A DNA stretch of 64,000 nt. Source: Solimonas soli DSM 21787. Lineage in GTDB: Bacteria; Pseudomonadota; Gammaproteobacteria; Nevskiales; Nevskiaceae. The notes below the pieces were generated by a model. It saw only the letters and a list, made by a program, of their open reading frames with translations. It ran no database searches and was not told the DNA's origin. Shown here piece after piece: positions 54,512 to 64,000 of this stretch. Position numbers and translations under genes: made by a program. The stretch lies in the NCBI RefSeq assembly GCF_000474945.1, contig NZ_KI440839.1:121857-185856 (forward strand), in the 5' to 3' direction. Numbering within the stretch: the stretch's first letter is position 1; each line of letters starts with the position of its first letter.

Positions 54512-57500
54512 CTAAAATTCGTAGGAAATCTCCGAACGCGCTGTCAGCATTGCGGGCAGCCAACGGTCGAGCAGCAGCGGCGTCACGAAGCTGTCGAGCA
54601 GCGTGCCGCCGATCAGGCCGCCGAAGATCACCAGCGCGACCGGATGCAGGATCTCCTTGCCGGGCGCGTCCGCCGCCCACAGCAGCGGCGCCAGCGCCAG
54701 CGCCGCGACCAGCGCCGTCATCAGCACCGGCAGCAGACGCTCGCTGCAGGCGCGCAGCACCAGCGCGCGATGTGCAGGCAGCGGCGCCTGCGCGGAGAGG
54801 CGCAGGCAGTGGCCCAGCTTGAGCAGCGTGTTGCGCGCGGCGATGCCGAACAGCGTGATGAAGCCGATCGCGCTCGCCGCGCTCAGCGGCGTCGCCGTCA
54901 GCCAGAGCGCGGCGATGCCGCCGATCGCCGACAGCGGCACGATGCCCATGACGATCGCCGTGGCGCGGCGATCGCGGAAGCGCGCATGGACCACGGCGCT
55001 CATCAGCAGCAGCGACAGCGCACCGAGTCCCAGCAGGCGCCACAGTGCGGCGCGCTGCTCGGCGCCCTCGCCCTCGATGCGCGCCTCGTAGCCGGCCGGC
55101 AACTGCAGCGTGGCGACCGCGTCGCGCACGGCGTCGGCGGCGGCGTCGAGCGTGCCGGCGGCGAACACGGCGACGACCAGGCGCCGGCGCAATGCCTCGC
55201 GCTCGATGCGGCTCTCGCCCTCGCGCAGGCCGACGTCGGCGATCGCCGCCAGCGGCACGGTGCCGTTCGGCGATTCGATCAGCAGCGACGGCAGCGCCTT
55301 GCTCGTGCGTTGCGCTTCCGGCAGGCGCAGCACCAGATCGAAGCGCCGCTCGCCGTCGATCACCGCTCCGAGCGTCTCGCCGCCGGCGAGGATGCCGATC
55401 TGCTCCTGCACGCGCGGCGGCGACAGGCCCCACAACGCCGCGCGCCGCGTATCGACGCGCGCCTGCCATTGCCGCACCCGCTGCTGCGCGTCGGGCGTCG
55501 CGCCGGCGATGCGCGGGTCGTCGCGCAGCCGCGCCGCCAGCGTTTCGCCCAGCTGCCGCAGGGTGTCGAGGTCGTCGCCGACCAGCTTCACCGCGAGCGG
55601 CGCCTGCACGCCGGACAGCACATGATCGAGGCGATGCGCGATCGGCGCGCCGATCGACCAGCTGCCCGGCAGGCCGGCGAGCGCCGCCGCCACGCGCGGC
55701 CGCACTTCCGCCGCGCGGGCGCCGTCGGCCAGCGTCACTTCGAACTCCGAGTAATGCACGCCCTCGGCGTGTTCGTCGGCTTCGGCGCGACCGCTGCGGT
55801 GCGCCGCGCGCCGCACGCCCGGCACGGCGAGCAGGCGCCGCTCGGCGGCAAGCGCGACGCGCTGCGATCCGGACAGCGCGACGCCGGGCCGCAGCAGCAG
55901 GTTGACGGTCAGCGTGCGCTCGGCGAACGGCGGCAGCAGTTCGCGCGGCAGGCGCGTGGCGCCGAGCACGGCGAGCGCGACGAGCAGGGCCGTCGCGCCG
56001 AGCAGCCAGTGCGGTCGGCGCAGCGCCTGCGCCAGCCCGCGCTCGTAGCGGGCGCGCAGCACCTGCACGAAGGCGCGCTCGCGCGGCGCCGCGGCGCCGC
56101 GCAGGCCGAGCGCGCACAGCACCGGGGTCACGGTCAGCGCGACGAGCAGGCTGGCGGCGATCGCCGCCACATAGGCGGAGGCCAGCGGCGTGAACAGGCG
56201 GCCGGCGAGGCCGCCGAGCGCCAGCACCGGCGCGATGCCGAGCACGACGATGAGCGTCGCCACCAGGATGCCGGCGCGCACCTCGCTGACCGCCGCGACG
56301 ATCACCGTGGCGGCGCTCGAGCCGGCGTCACGCTCGCGCAGGCGGCGCACGATGTTGTCGACACCGACCACGGCGTCGTCGACGAGCTCGCCGATGGCGA
56401 TCGCCAGCCCGCCGAGCGTCATCGTGTCGATGCTCAGACCACAGGCCTGCAGGATCAGGATCGCCGCGACCAGCGACAGGGGAATCGCCACCACCGCCGC
56501 GGCGGTCGCGCGCGCGCTGCCGAGGAACAGCAGCAGCACCGCGGCGGCGATCAGCGCGCCGTGCAGCAGCGCGTCGCGCACGTTGCCGACCGAGGCGCGG
56601 ATGAAGTCGGCCTGACGGAACACCGGCTCGATCACGGCGTCGCCCGGCATGCCGCCGCGCAGTTCGCGCAGGCGCGCCTCGATCGCCGCGCCGAGGCGCA
56701 GGCTGTCGACACCCGGCTGCTTCTGCACGGAGAGGATCACGGCCGGCTCGCCGTCGACGCCGGCGTCGCCGCGCTTCAGGCGCTGCCCTTCGCCGACCTC
56801 GGCGACCTGGCCGAGACGGATCGCCGCATCGCCGCGCCAGGCGACGGCGAGATCGCGCAGCGCGTCGAGCTGCAACGGCCGGCCGATCGTGCGCAGCAGG
56901 CGTTCGTCGCCATCTTCCTCGACGATGCCGCCGCCGGCGTTGCCGCCGTAGCCACGCAGCGCCTGTTCGATCTGCGCCAGCGTCACGCCGGCGAGGCGCA
57001 GGCGCTGCAGATCCGGACGCACTTCGTACTGGCGCAAGGCGCCGCCGATGGGCAGCACCTGCGCGACGCCGGGCAGCGCCAGCAGCGCCGGCCGCGCCGA
57101 CCAGTCGGCCCATTCGCGCAGCGCGGCCGGCGTCACGCTGCCCTGCGGCGAGCGCAGGCCGAGCAGCATCACCTCGCCCATCAGCGAGGTGATGGGCCCG
57201 AGCCGCGCCTGCAAGCCGGGTGGCAGGCTGGCACGCGCGGCATCGATGCGCTCGGCGACGAGCTGGCGCTGGCGCAGCAGATCGCTGCCCCAGGCGAATT
57301 CGATCTGCAGCAGCGCAAGGCCGGCGGTGGAGGTCGAGCGCAGGCGCTGCAGGCCCGGCAGCCCGGCCAGCGCCGCTTCGAGCGGATAGCTGACCAGCGC
57401 CTCGACGTCCTCGGCGGCGAGCTGCGGCGCCTCGACCTGCACCGTCACCGTCGGCCGCGTCAGGTCGGGCAGCACGTCGACCGGCATTTGCGGCAGACGC

Positions 57501-57586
57501 AGCAGGCCGTACACCAGCAGCGCCAGCGCGGCGGCGAGCACCACGAAGCGCTCGCGCAGGCTCCAGGCGACGATGTGCGCGATCAT
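54512..57586 (-). CDS. Heavy-metal-type RND efflux permease (CusA/CzcA-like)
   Basis: This 1024-residue membrane pump has the HME-RND layout: TM1, two porter halves, and 12 membrane segments. TM4 carries the proton-relay acidic residues in GELVDDAVVGVDN. The second half has FITLFGIAARNTLLKLGHCL, which is the HME signature in place of the HAE1 form. This points to metal-ion export, most often Cu/Ag or Zn/Co/Cd, but the selectivity cannot be read off. Its start overlaps the preceding His-rich gene by ATGA. Confidence 0.9.
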   Translation of the reverse strand: MIAHIVAWSLRERFVVLAAALALLVYGLLRLPQMPVDVLPDLTRPTVTVQVEAPQLAAEDVEALVSYPLEAALAGLPGLQRLRSTSTAGLALLQIEFAWGSDLLRQRQLVAERIDAARASLPPGLQARLGPITSLMGEVMLLGLRSPQGSVTPAALREWADWSARPALLALPGVAQVLPIGGALRQYEVRPDLQRLRLAGVTLAQIEQALRGYGGNAGGGIVEEDGDERLLRTIGRPLQLDALRDLAVAWRGDAAIRLGQVAEVGEGQRLKRGDAGVDGEPAVILSVQKQPGVDSLRLGAAIEARLRELRGGMPGDAVIEPVFRQADFIRASVGNVRDALLHGALIAAAVLLLFLGSARATAAAVVAIPLSLVAAILILQACGLSIDTMTLGGLAIAIGELVDDAVVGVDNIVRRLRERDAGSSAATVIVAAVSEVRAGILVATLIVVLGIAPVLALGGLAGRLFTPLASAYVAAIAASLLVALTVTPVLCALGLRGAAAPRERAFVQVLRARYERGLAQALRRPHWLLGATALLVALAVLGATRLPRELLPPFAERTLTVNLLLRPGVALSGSQRVALAAERRLLAVPGVRRAAHRSGRAEADEHAEGVHYSEFEVTLADGARAAEVRPRVAAALAGLPGSWSIGAPIAHRLDHVLSGVQAPLAVKLVGDDLDTLRQLGETLAARLRDDPRIAGATPDAQQRVRQWQARVDTRRAALWGLSPPRVQEQIGILAGGETLGAVIDGERRFDLVLRLPEAQRTSKALPSLLIESPNGTVPLAAIADVGLREGESRIEREALRRRLVVAVFAAGTLDAAADAVRDAVATLQLPAGYEARIEGEGAEQRAALWRLLGLGALSLLLMSAVVHARFRDRRATAIVMGIVPLSAIGGIAALWLTATPLSAASAIGFITLFGIAARNTLLKLGHCLRLSAQAPLPAHRALVLRACSERLLPVLMTALVAALALAPLLWAADAPGKEILHPVALVIFGGLIGGTLLDSFVTPLLLDRWLPAMLTARSEISYEF

Positions 57587-58137
57587 CGCGCGCGCCGCGT
57601 GCGGCGGCGCCACAGCACCAGCGCGCCGCCGAACAGCACGGCCGCGCCGAGCGCGGCCGGCAGCCTGCGGCGCCACGGCCCATGCTCCTGCGCCGCGCGC
57701 GGCGGCGGCCGCGGCAGGCGGCCGGCGAAGCGCTCGTCCCAGCCCTCGCCGCGCACGCTCAGCGCGAGCACGACATCGCCCGGCGCGCCGCCGAGCAGGT
57801 CGGCCGGCACGCGATAGGTGCCCGGTTCGCTCTCCTGCGCCTGCACGGTCGCCGCGCCGACCTGTGCCGCCACGGCGAGGCCGGACAGCGGACGGTTGCT
57901 CGCGTAATCGTCGATCCACACGACCAGGCCCTGCCCGTCGAGCGCGGCGACCGCCTCGAGGCGCGCCGACTGCCAGCTCAGGCTCGTCGCCGGCGCCGCG
58001 GCCGGCGCGATCTCGTGCGCGACGTGTTCATGGCCCTCGTGCGCGGCGGCGACGCCGTCGGCGCCGAGCGCGGCGAGCAGCAGCGCCAGACACGCGGCGC
58101 GCTCAGCGCGACGCGGCTTCCGAGAATCGGCGGTCAT
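57583..58137 (-). CDS. His-rich periplasmic protein with C-terminal membrane anchor
   Basis: This 184-residue protein (from ATG 58137) has a signal peptide, then the metal-binding-looking stretch HEGHEHVAHE just after it. A beta-rich domain follows (VVWIDDYASNRPLSGLAVAA, then GTYRVPADLLGG), and a hydrophobic C-terminal segment ends in RRRTRRAR. It resembles the N-terminal domains or accessory proteins of heavy-metal RND systems, and could deliver a metal to the pump encoded next. The family is not recognised for certain. Confidence 0.7.
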   Translation of the reverse strand: MTADSRKPRRAERAACLALLLAALGADGVAAAHEGHEHVAHEIAPAAAPATSLSWQSARLEAVAALDGQGLVVWIDDYASNRPLSGLAVAAQVGAATVQAQESEPGTYRVPADLLGGAPGDVVLALSVRGEGWDERFAGRLPRPPPRAAQEHGPWRRRLPAALGAAVLFGGALVLWRRRTRRAR

Positions 58138-59149
58138 GGACGAAACGCTCGTCAGTGAGAGTCTGGAGAAAGGCGATGATGTCTTCGGCCTCGGCGGCAC
58201 CGACGCTCGTCGCTTCGCGCAGCAGCGGCTCGTCGCGCAGCGCGTCCGGCACGCCGCTGCGGTAGTGCGCGAGCACTTGTTCGAGCGTGTCGAAGCGGCC
58301 GTCGTGCATGTACGGCGCGGTCAGCGCGACGTTGCGCAGGCTCGGCACGCGGAAGCGGCCACGGTCCGCCGCGTTGCCGCTGATCGCCGCGCGGCCCGCG
58401 TCGTCGCCCCGCAAGCCGTTGCGCCGATAGCGGTAATCGGTGAACAGGGGTTCGACGTGGCACGCGCTGCAGTGCGTGCGGAAGGCGGCGAGCCCGCGCG
58501 TCTCGGCGTCGCTGAAGGTCGCGCGGCCGGCGCGATAGCGGTCGTAGCGCGAGTCGTCGGAGATCATCGTCACGAGGAACTGCGTCAGCGCGCGCAGGAA
58601 GCGCTGGCTGTCGATCGGCCCCTCGTCACCGCCGGGTCCGAAGGCCCGCGCGAACAGCCGCGGGTAGTCGGGATCGGCGCGCAGCCGCGCGAGCACGGCC
58701 GGCAGCGTCTCGCCCATCTCGACCGGGTTGGTCAGCGGAGCCAGCGGCTGCAGTTCGAGATGGGCGACGGCGCCGTCCCACATGAAGTCCGGCTGCCAGG
58801 CCAGGTTGAACAGGCCCGGCGCGTTGCGCGTGCCGTTGGCGCCGTGCAGGCCATGGCTGACGCGATGATCGAAATGCGCGAAGGCGGCGAACTGCTGATG
58901 GCAGCTCGCGCAGGCGATGCTGCCGTCCTGCGACAGCCGCGGGTCGTAGAACAGCTTGCGGCCAAGCGCGAAGCCCGCCGCCGTCGGCGGGTTGCGCTGG
59001 ATGTCGTAGACCGGCGCCGGCCAGCCCGCCGGGCGGTGCAGCTGCGGCGTGCGCGACGGCCACCAGCAGGCCGCGCCGGCCGCGCCGCCGGCGACGAGCA
59101 GCAGCGCGAACGCGGCGAACAGCCGGCGGCGTGGCGGGCGACGCGGCAT
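58103..59149 (-). CDS. mbnH: MbnH/MauG-like di-heme c-type cytochrome
   Basis: This 348-residue periplasmic protein has a signal peptide (residues 1-28) and two heme-binding CxxCH motifs: CASCH at 80-84 and CSACH at 227-231. It also has the peroxidase-family segments ALGRKLFYDPRLSQDGSIAC, GTRNAPGLFNLAWQPDFMWD and FRVPSLRNVALTAPYMHDGR. MbnH proteins oxidise a Trp of MbnP to kynurenine. It is encoded directly after mbnP (10-nt gap) and overlaps the His-rich gene. Its place beside MbnP is the main support for the name. Confidence 0.88.
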   Translation of the reverse strand: MPRRPPRRRLFAAFALLLVAGGAAGAACWWPSRTPQLHRPAGWPAPVYDIQRNPPTAAGFALGRKLFYDPRLSQDGSIACASCHQQFAAFAHFDHRVSHGLHGANGTRNAPGLFNLAWQPDFMWDGAVAHLELQPLAPLTNPVEMGETLPAVLARLRADPDYPRLFARAFGPGGDEGPIDSQRFLRALTQFLVTMISDDSRYDRYRAGRATFSDAETRGLAAFRTHCSACHVEPLFTDYRYRRNGLRGDDAGRAAISGNAADRGRFRVPSLRNVALTAPYMHDGRFDTLEQVLAHYRSGVPDALRDEPLLREATSVGAAEAEDIIAFLQTLTDERFVHDRRFSEAASR

Positions 59150-59158
59150 GGGCGGACT

Positions 59159-59947
59159 TCAGCGGCGCGGCTCGTGGTGCACGTGGTCGACGCGGAAGGC
59201 TGTCGCGTAGCGGTCGGCGATCGCCGCGCCGCCGGCCGGATCCATCAGCGCCTCGTGCCCGGCGACGCGCAGGGGCTCGCCGGCGAGCAGCGCGGCGGCG
59301 ACATCGGCGTGCAGGTGCACCGTGCTGACGATGTCCGGCGCCAGGCGCAGCGGCCTGGGCAGCGGCAGATAGACGGTGCGCGCGTTGGGGCTGCCGCCGA
59401 CGTGCCAGCTCACGCGCTGCCCGGGTGTCGTCGCCTGCGGCGAGCGGCCTTCGAGCTTCAGGAAGATGTAGCCGCTGTTCCAGGTCCAGAACATGCCGAG
59501 CGCCGGATCGAGCGCGCCGGTCTGCGCGCCGGCGCTGTTGCGCGCGGCGTCGACACCGATCAGAAACTCGACGCCCTCGTACTCGCCCGGCGCGAAGCCG
59601 GCGACCTCGAAGCTGCGCGAGGCCGGCTGCGCCTCGTCGACGAGAACGTAGCCGCGCGCGTCGCTGTCGCTGCGCGCCGCCGCCGACCAGCTGCGGTCAT
59701 GGCGGCGCAGGCGGAAGTTGCTGAGGTAGTAGCGCAGGCGATCGATGCGCAGGGCGTCGCCGTCGTCCAGCGTGTATTCGGTCTCGCCAAGCTGCAGCGG
59801 CTGCGTGCCGACCCGATGGCTGATTTCGACGCGCAGGGGCAGGCCGCTCGCGTCGCCGCCGTGGCAGGCGGCCAGCAGCAGCGACGCGGCGCCGGTCGCG
59901 GCGATCGCCACGGCGCGAACGCGCCGTCGCCTGAGGGCGGCAGTCAT
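59159..59947 (-). CDS. mbnP: MbnP-like copper-binding lipoprotein
   Basis: MbnP proteins bind copper through a site that includes a kynurenine made by MbnH. The 262-residue product has a lipobox LLAAC with Cys28 and the family segments RIDRLRYYLSNFRLRR, YVLVDEAQPASRSF, then GEYEGVEFLIGVDAARNSAG, and AQTGALDPALGMFWTWNSGY with Trp154 and Trp156. The C terminus is His-rich (FRVDHVHHEPRR). The methanobactin operon itself is not visible, so this is the non-methanobactin type of mbnPH pair. It heads the cluster of transport and secreted proteins downstream. Confidence 0.9.
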   Translation of the reverse strand: MTAALRRRRVRAVAIAATGAASLLLAACHGGDASGLPLRVEISHRVGTQPLQLGETEYTLDDGDALRIDRLRYYLSNFRLRRHDRSWSAAARSDSDARGYVLVDEAQPASRSFEVAGFAPGEYEGVEFLIGVDAARNSAGAQTGALDPALGMFWTWNSGYIFLKLEGRSPQATTPGQRVSWHVGGSPNARTVYLPLPRPLRLAPDIVSTVHLHADVAAALLAGEPLRVAGHEALMDPAGGAAIADRYATAFRVDHVHHEPRR

Positions 59948-60245
59948 CCCTTTCTGCTCCCGATTTGTGGAGGGAAAGCCGGCAATCTAGGAACGCGCCC
60001 CGGCCTTGTGAAGGAATGATTCGCCCTAGGCTTATAACCAAACGTCGCGCCGCGGCCTGACAGCGGCGGTCCGATTCAGTAAAGTGGCGGCCCCGACTCA
60101 GGCACCCGCGGCACCGGCAATGACCCTGCACCCGAAGAACTGGCGACGCTGAAGCGAACGCCTAGCGTCAACACCACCGGGTATCACTCGGGCCGCGCAT
60201 TCTCTTCCGCGCCTCGCCCGACAGAAACACAGAAGGGTTAGCTCC

Positions 60246-60827
<582 letters not shown>

Positions 60828-60840
60828 GGCCCGCCCGTCC

Positions 60841-61881
60841 ATGAGCAACATCACGCCCCAGGAAGCGCTGCAGCGCACGATCGAGCACCGCGAGATCTTC
60901 CACGACGAGATGATCGGCCTGATGCGGCAGATCATGCGCGGCGAGGTTTCGCCGGTGATGACCGCGGCGATCCTCACCGGCCTGCGCGTCAAGAAGGAAA
61001 CGGTCGGCGAGATCGCCGCCGCCGCGCAGGTCATGCGCGAGCTGTCGAACAAGGTCGAGACGCCGGCCTACGAGCACTTCGTCGACATCGTCGGCACCGG
61101 CGGCGACGGCGCGCACAGCTTCAACATCTCGACCGCCGCGATGTTCGTCGCCGCCGCCGCCGGCTGCCGCATCGCCAAGCACGGCAACCGCAGCGTGTCG
61201 AGCAAGTCCGGCAGCGCCGACGTGCTCGAAGCCTTCGGCGCCGTCATCGATCTGGCGCCGGCGCAGGTCGCGCAGAGCATCGCCGACTGCGGCGTCGGTT
61301 TCATGTTCGCGCCGAACCATCATCCGGCGATGAAGGCCGTCGCGGCGGTGCGCAAGGAAATGGGCGTGCGCACCATGTTCAACATCCTCGGCCCGCTGAC
61401 CAATCCGGCCGGCGCGCCGAACATCCTGATGGGCGTCTTCCATCCGGACCTCGTCGGCATCCAGGTGCGCGTGCTGCAGCGCCTCGGCGCGCAGAACGCG
61501 CTGGTGGTCTGGGGCAAGGACAACATGGACGAGATCACGCTCGGCGCCGGCACGCTGGTCGGCGAGCTGCGCGACGGCGTGGTGCGCGAATACGAAATCC
61601 ATCCGGAAGACTTCGGCATCGCCATGGCCGGCAGCCAGAACCTGCGCGTCGCCGATGCCGGGGAATCGAAGGCCCGCGTGCTCGAGGCGCTCGGCAACAA
61701 GCCCGGCGTCGCGCGCGACATCGTCGCGCTCAACGCCGGCGCGGCGATCTACGCGGCGCGGCGCGTCGGCTCGATCGCCGACGGCATCGCGCTGGCGCGG
61801 CACGCGCTCGCCGACGGTTCGGCGCGCGCCTGCCTCGATCAGTTCGTCGCCACCACGCGGCGCCTCAAGAACGCCGCCTGA
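60841..61881 (+). CDS. trpD: Anthranilate phosphoribosyltransferase
   Basis: TrpD joins anthranilate to PRPP. The 346-residue product has the glycine-rich [19 protein letters not shown], the PRPP loop [20 protein letters not shown], and [34 protein letters not shown] and [14 protein letters not shown]. Length and motifs are standard. It is in tight order between trpG and trpC. Confidence 0.97.
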   Translation: MSNITPQEALQRTIEHREIFHDEMIGLMRQIMRGEVSPVMTAAILTGLRVKKETVGEIAAAAQVMRELSNKVETPAYEHFVDIVGTGGDGAHSFNISTAAMFVAAAAGCRIAKHGNRSVSSKSGSADVLEAFGAVIDLAPAQVAQSIADCGVGFMFAPNHHPAMKAVAAVRKEMGVRTMFNILGPLTNPAGAPNILMGVFHPDLVGIQVRVLQRLGAQNALVVWGKDNMDEITLGAGTLVGELRDGVVREYEIHPEDFGIAMAGSQNLRVADAGESKARVLEALGNKPGVARDIVALNAGAAIYAARRVGSIADGIALARHALADGSARACLDQFVATTRRLKNAA

Positions 61882-61901
61882 CCGCCACTCGACCGCTGCT
61901 C

Positions 61902-62699
61902 ATGGCCGACATCCTCGACACGATCCTCGCCCGCAAGCGCCTCGAGATCGACCTGCTCAACAAGCGCTACGCGCGCGGCACGCTGGAAGATCTCGCGCGC
62001 GCCGCCGACGCGCCGCGCGGCTTCATCCGCGCGCTGCGCGACAAGGTGACGGCCGGCGGCGCCGGCGTGATCGCCGAGGTCAAGCGCGCCTCGCCGAGCA
62101 AGGGCCTGATCCGCGAGGATTTCGATCCGGCGTGGATCGCCCGCGAATATGCCGCCGGCGGCGCCGCCTGCCTGTCGGTGCTGACCGACGAAAAGTTCTT
62201 CCAGGGCCACAACGCGTTCCTGCTGCAGGCGCGCGCGGCCTGTGCGCTGCCGGCGATCCGCAAGGACTTCATCATCGACGAGATGCAGGTGATCGAAGCG
62301 CGCGCGATCGGCGCCGATGCCATCCTGCTGATCGCCGCCGCGCTGGCGCCGGCGCGCCTGAAGGAACTCCACGAGGAAGCGCGCCGCTGGCAGCTCGACG
62401 TGCTGGTCGAGGTGCACGACGGCGCCGAGCTCGAGCAGGTGCTGCGGCTCGGCCTGTCCGGCGGCTGGCTACTCGGCGTCAACAACCGCAGCCTGCGCAG
62501 CTTCGAAACGCGGCTGGAGACGACGCTCGATCTGCTGCCGCGCGTACCGACCGGCGTGCCGGTCGTCACCGAGAGCGGCATCGCCACGCCCGCCGACGTC
62601 GCGCGCATGCGCGCGCACGGCGTGCATCATTTCCTGATCGGCGAATCGCTGATGCGGCAGGACAGCCCGGCGGCGGCGCTGCGCGCCCTGATCGGCTGA
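61902..62699 (+). CDS. trpC: Indole-3-glycerol phosphate synthase
   Basis: TrpC closes the indole ring of indole-3-glycerol phosphate. The 265-residue TIM barrel has AEVKRASPSKGLIREDFDPA, CLSVLTDEKFFQGH, PAIRKDFIIDEMQVIEARAI, GVNNRSLRSFET and the phosphate-binding VTESGIATPADVARM. It is monofunctional, with no TrpF domain. It follows trpD by 20 nt and ends 60 nt before the convergent crp gene. Confidence 0.97.
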   Translation: MADILDTILARKRLEIDLLNKRYARGTLEDLARAADAPRGFIRALRDKVTAGGAGVIAEVKRASPSKGLIREDFDPAWIAREYAAGGAACLSVLTDEKFFQGHNAFLLQARAACALPAIRKDFIIDEMQVIEARAIGADAILLIAAALAPARLKELHEEARRWQLDVLVEVHDGAELEQVLRLGLSGGWLLGVNNRSLRSFETRLETTLDLLPRVPTGVPVVTESGIATPADVARMRAHGVHHFLIGESLMRQDSPAAALRALIG

Positions 62700-62711
62700 G
62701 CCGCCGCCACG

Positions 62712-62735
62712 AAAAAGCCCGCCGCGGGGACGGGC
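62712..62735 (-). terminator. Terminator of crp
   Basis: On the minus strand GCCCG-N9-CGGGC is followed by TTTTT (62716-62712). It lies 28 nt past the crp stop and before the end of trpC, so it ends the crp transcript. Confidence 0.75.
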
Positions 62736-62762
62736 CTCGGGCATCCGCCGCCGGCGCGGCGC

Positions 62763-63401
62763 TCAGGCGGCGACCGGCTTGTAGACGTTGAGGATCAGGA
62801 TGCTGCGCCCCTGCGTCGCCACGATGCCGTCCTCCTCCAGCTTCTTCAGCACGCGGCCGGCCATCTCGCGCGAGCAGCCGACCAGGCGCGCCAGTTCCTG
62901 GCGGCTGGTGCGGATCAGCGTGCCGCGCGCATGCGCCTGCGCTTCGCGCTTCTTCGACAGGTCGAGCAGGATGCGCGCCATGCGGCCGGCGACGTCGAGG
63001 AACGCCAGGTCGGCGAGCCGGCGCGTGGTGTCGCGCAGGCGGCTGGCGAGCTGGCCGGCGATCTCGAACATGATGTCCGGATACTGCCGGTAGAACGTGA
63101 GGAAAGCCTGGTAGCTCAGCTCGCAGGCCAGGGTCGGCGTGCGCGTGCGGACGATCGCGGTGCGCGCCTGCTGTTCGGGGAACAGGCACAGCTCGCCGAA
63201 GAAATCGCCGGGCCCGAGATAGGCGAGCACGATCTCGCGGCCGTTCGCGTCCTCGAGCAGGATGCTGACCGAGCCTTCGAGAATCAGGTAGAGCGACTGC
63301 GGCGGATCACCGGCATGCAGGAGCGTGTGCTTCGGCGAAAAGCTGCGCTTGTGCGCCTGTTGGATGAAGGCCTGGATGACCGGCTTGGCCAGCATGGACA
63401 T
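62763..63401 (-). CDS. crp: Crp/Clp-type cyclic nucleotide-binding regulator
   Basis: This 212-residue protein has an N-terminal cNMP-binding domain with GSVSILLEDANGREIVLAYL, the phosphate pocket GDFFGELCLFPEQQARTAIV, and a C-terminal HTH with RTSRQELARLVGCSREMAGR then VLKKLEEDG. In Xanthomonas the homologue Clp binds c-di-GMP, and in other gammaproteobacteria Crp binds cAMP; I cannot decide between them. The Arg of the pocket (QQARTA) is present, which favours nucleotide binding. It starts at ATG 63401 with GGGAG upstream and diverges from osmC. Confidence 0.94.
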   Translation of the reverse strand: MSMLAKPVIQAFIQQAHKRSFSPKHTLLHAGDPPQSLYLILEGSVSILLEDANGREIVLAYLGPGDFFGELCLFPEQQARTAIVRTRTPTLACELSYQAFLTFYRQYPDIMFEIAGQLASRLRDTTRRLADLAFLDVAGRMARILLDLSKKREAQAHARGTLIRTSRQELARLVGCSREMAGRVLKKLEEDGIVATQGRSILILNVYKPVAA

Positions 63402-63484
63402 CGACTCGCTCCCTGAAACGATTGCCGAATGCGCGATTGCTGCGAAAATAGCACAACCCCGCCGCCCACCGTGGAGAGAAATCC

Positions 63485-63907
63485 TTGAAAGCACGTGTCA
63501 AATGGACCGAAAACGCCGTCTTCGTGGCCGAGAGCGGCAGCGGTCACGCCATCGTGCTCGACGGCCCGCCGGAGATCGGCGGCCGCAATCTCGGTCCGCG
63601 GCCGATGGAGATGGTGCTGATGGGCGTCGGCGCCTGCTCGGCCGTCGACGTCACGCTGATTCTCAAGAAAGCCCGCCAGCAGGTCAGCGACTGCTGGGTC
63701 GAGCTGGAAGCCGAACGCGCCGAGACCGAGCCCAAGGTCTTCACCCGCATCCACATGCAGTTCGTCGTGACCGGCAAGAACCTCGCCGAGAACCACGTGA
63801 AGCGCGCCGTCGAGCTGTCGGCGGAGAAGTACTGCTCGGCGTCGATCATGCTGGCGCGCGGCGGCGTGGCGATCAGCCACGGCTACGAGATCCGCGAAGC
63901 GGCCTGA
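63485..63907 (+). CDS. OsmC family peroxide-resistance protein
   Basis: OsmC proteins reduce organic hydroperoxides. The 140-residue product has the N-terminal MKARVKWTENAVFVAESGSG, then RPMEMVLMGVGACSAVDVTL with the peroxidatic Cys, and a second Cys in AEKYCSASIMLARG. It starts with TTG at 63485, preceded by GGAGAG. It is divergently encoded from crp by 83 nt. A stem GGCGACCG/CGGTCGCC at 63915-63939 follows. Confidence 0.93.
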   Translation: MKARVKWTENAVFVAESGSGHAIVLDGPPEIGGRNLGPRPMEMVLMGVGACSAVDVTLILKKARQQVSDCWVELEAERAETEPKVFTRIHMQFVVTGKNLAENHVKRAVELSAEKYCSASIMLARGGVAISHGYEIREAA

Positions 63908-64000
63908 AGCGCGCGGCGACCGGCCGTCGGGCGGTCGCCGGAGCGTCACGCAACGGTGATCGTTTTGGCGCATAATCCGCGCCTTTCGAAATGGGCCGCG

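Noticed and set aside
54644-57817. 1057-codon frame on the plus strand opposite the HME pump
   Set aside because: It is a shadow of the pump gene with Arg/Gln/His-rich, motif-free sequence.

Overview
The window is a GC-rich (roughly 70 percent G+C) chromosomal segment from a flagellated Gram-negative bacterium. The sigma-54/sigma-28 flagellar hierarchy, the trpGDC-crp-osmC gene order, RlmKL, long-form PurC and dispersed GC-rich palindromes all point to Gammaproteobacteria. I infer something near Nevskiales/Solimonadaceae or Xanthomonadales. No tRNA, rRNA, CRISPR array or transposase gene is visible.

Layout. (1) 1-10262: dispersed repeats at the left edge, then the flagellar rod/hook operon flgBCDEFGHI on the minus strand, cheV, and the divergent flgA-flgM-flgN-ycgR group. 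flgA and flgM are joined in one open frame, with a sigma-28 promoter inside it. (2) 10264-24518: housekeeping and transport genes (DUF3175 and DUF6496 proteins, macrodomain protein, rlmKL, three MFS transporters, GNAT, MarC, purC, rpe, trpE with an unannotated Trp leader peptide, MaoC-like protein), interrupted by a tandem 147-bp repeat. (3) 24591-30992: a NtrC-type regulator with a degenerate kinase-like partner, facing a sigma-54 promoter that serves a BON lipoprotein, a DUF1328 membrane peptide and small unknown proteins, followed by a PAS-PAS hybrid histidine kinase. (4) 31008-43564: an RND efflux operon mixed with redox and electrophile-handling genes (GST, OYE, thioredoxin, an SDR fragment). 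Two paralogous TetR regulators share a palindromic operator, and between them lie broken genes and an LpxR-like gene. (5) 43588-45207: persulfide dioxygenase plus a split YeeE/YedE sulfur transporter. (6) 45269-59947: a long minus-strand cluster. It encodes an MbnP-like lipoprotein, an MbnH-like di-heme protein, a His-rich membrane protein, an HME-type RND pump, a 943-residue secreted protein with possible SBP56-like features, a parvulin, an ankyrin lipoprotein, two periplasmic adaptors and a TonB-dependent receptor. (7) 60246-63907: trpG, trpD, trpC, crp/clp and osmC.

How the parts work together. Flagellar transcription appears to use sigma-54 (flgB, flgA) and then sigma-28 (cheV, flgM). The tryptophan pathway is split: trpE lies about 36.6 kb from trpGDC, and the accessory gene load sits between them. 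The cluster at 45-60 kb is the best candidate for an undescribed system. It joins the copper/kynurenine pair MbnP/MbnH to a metal-type RND pump, a large secreted protein and a TonB receptor, which suggests periplasmic copper handling or copper-enzyme maturation. That role is an inference from family resemblance and gene order.
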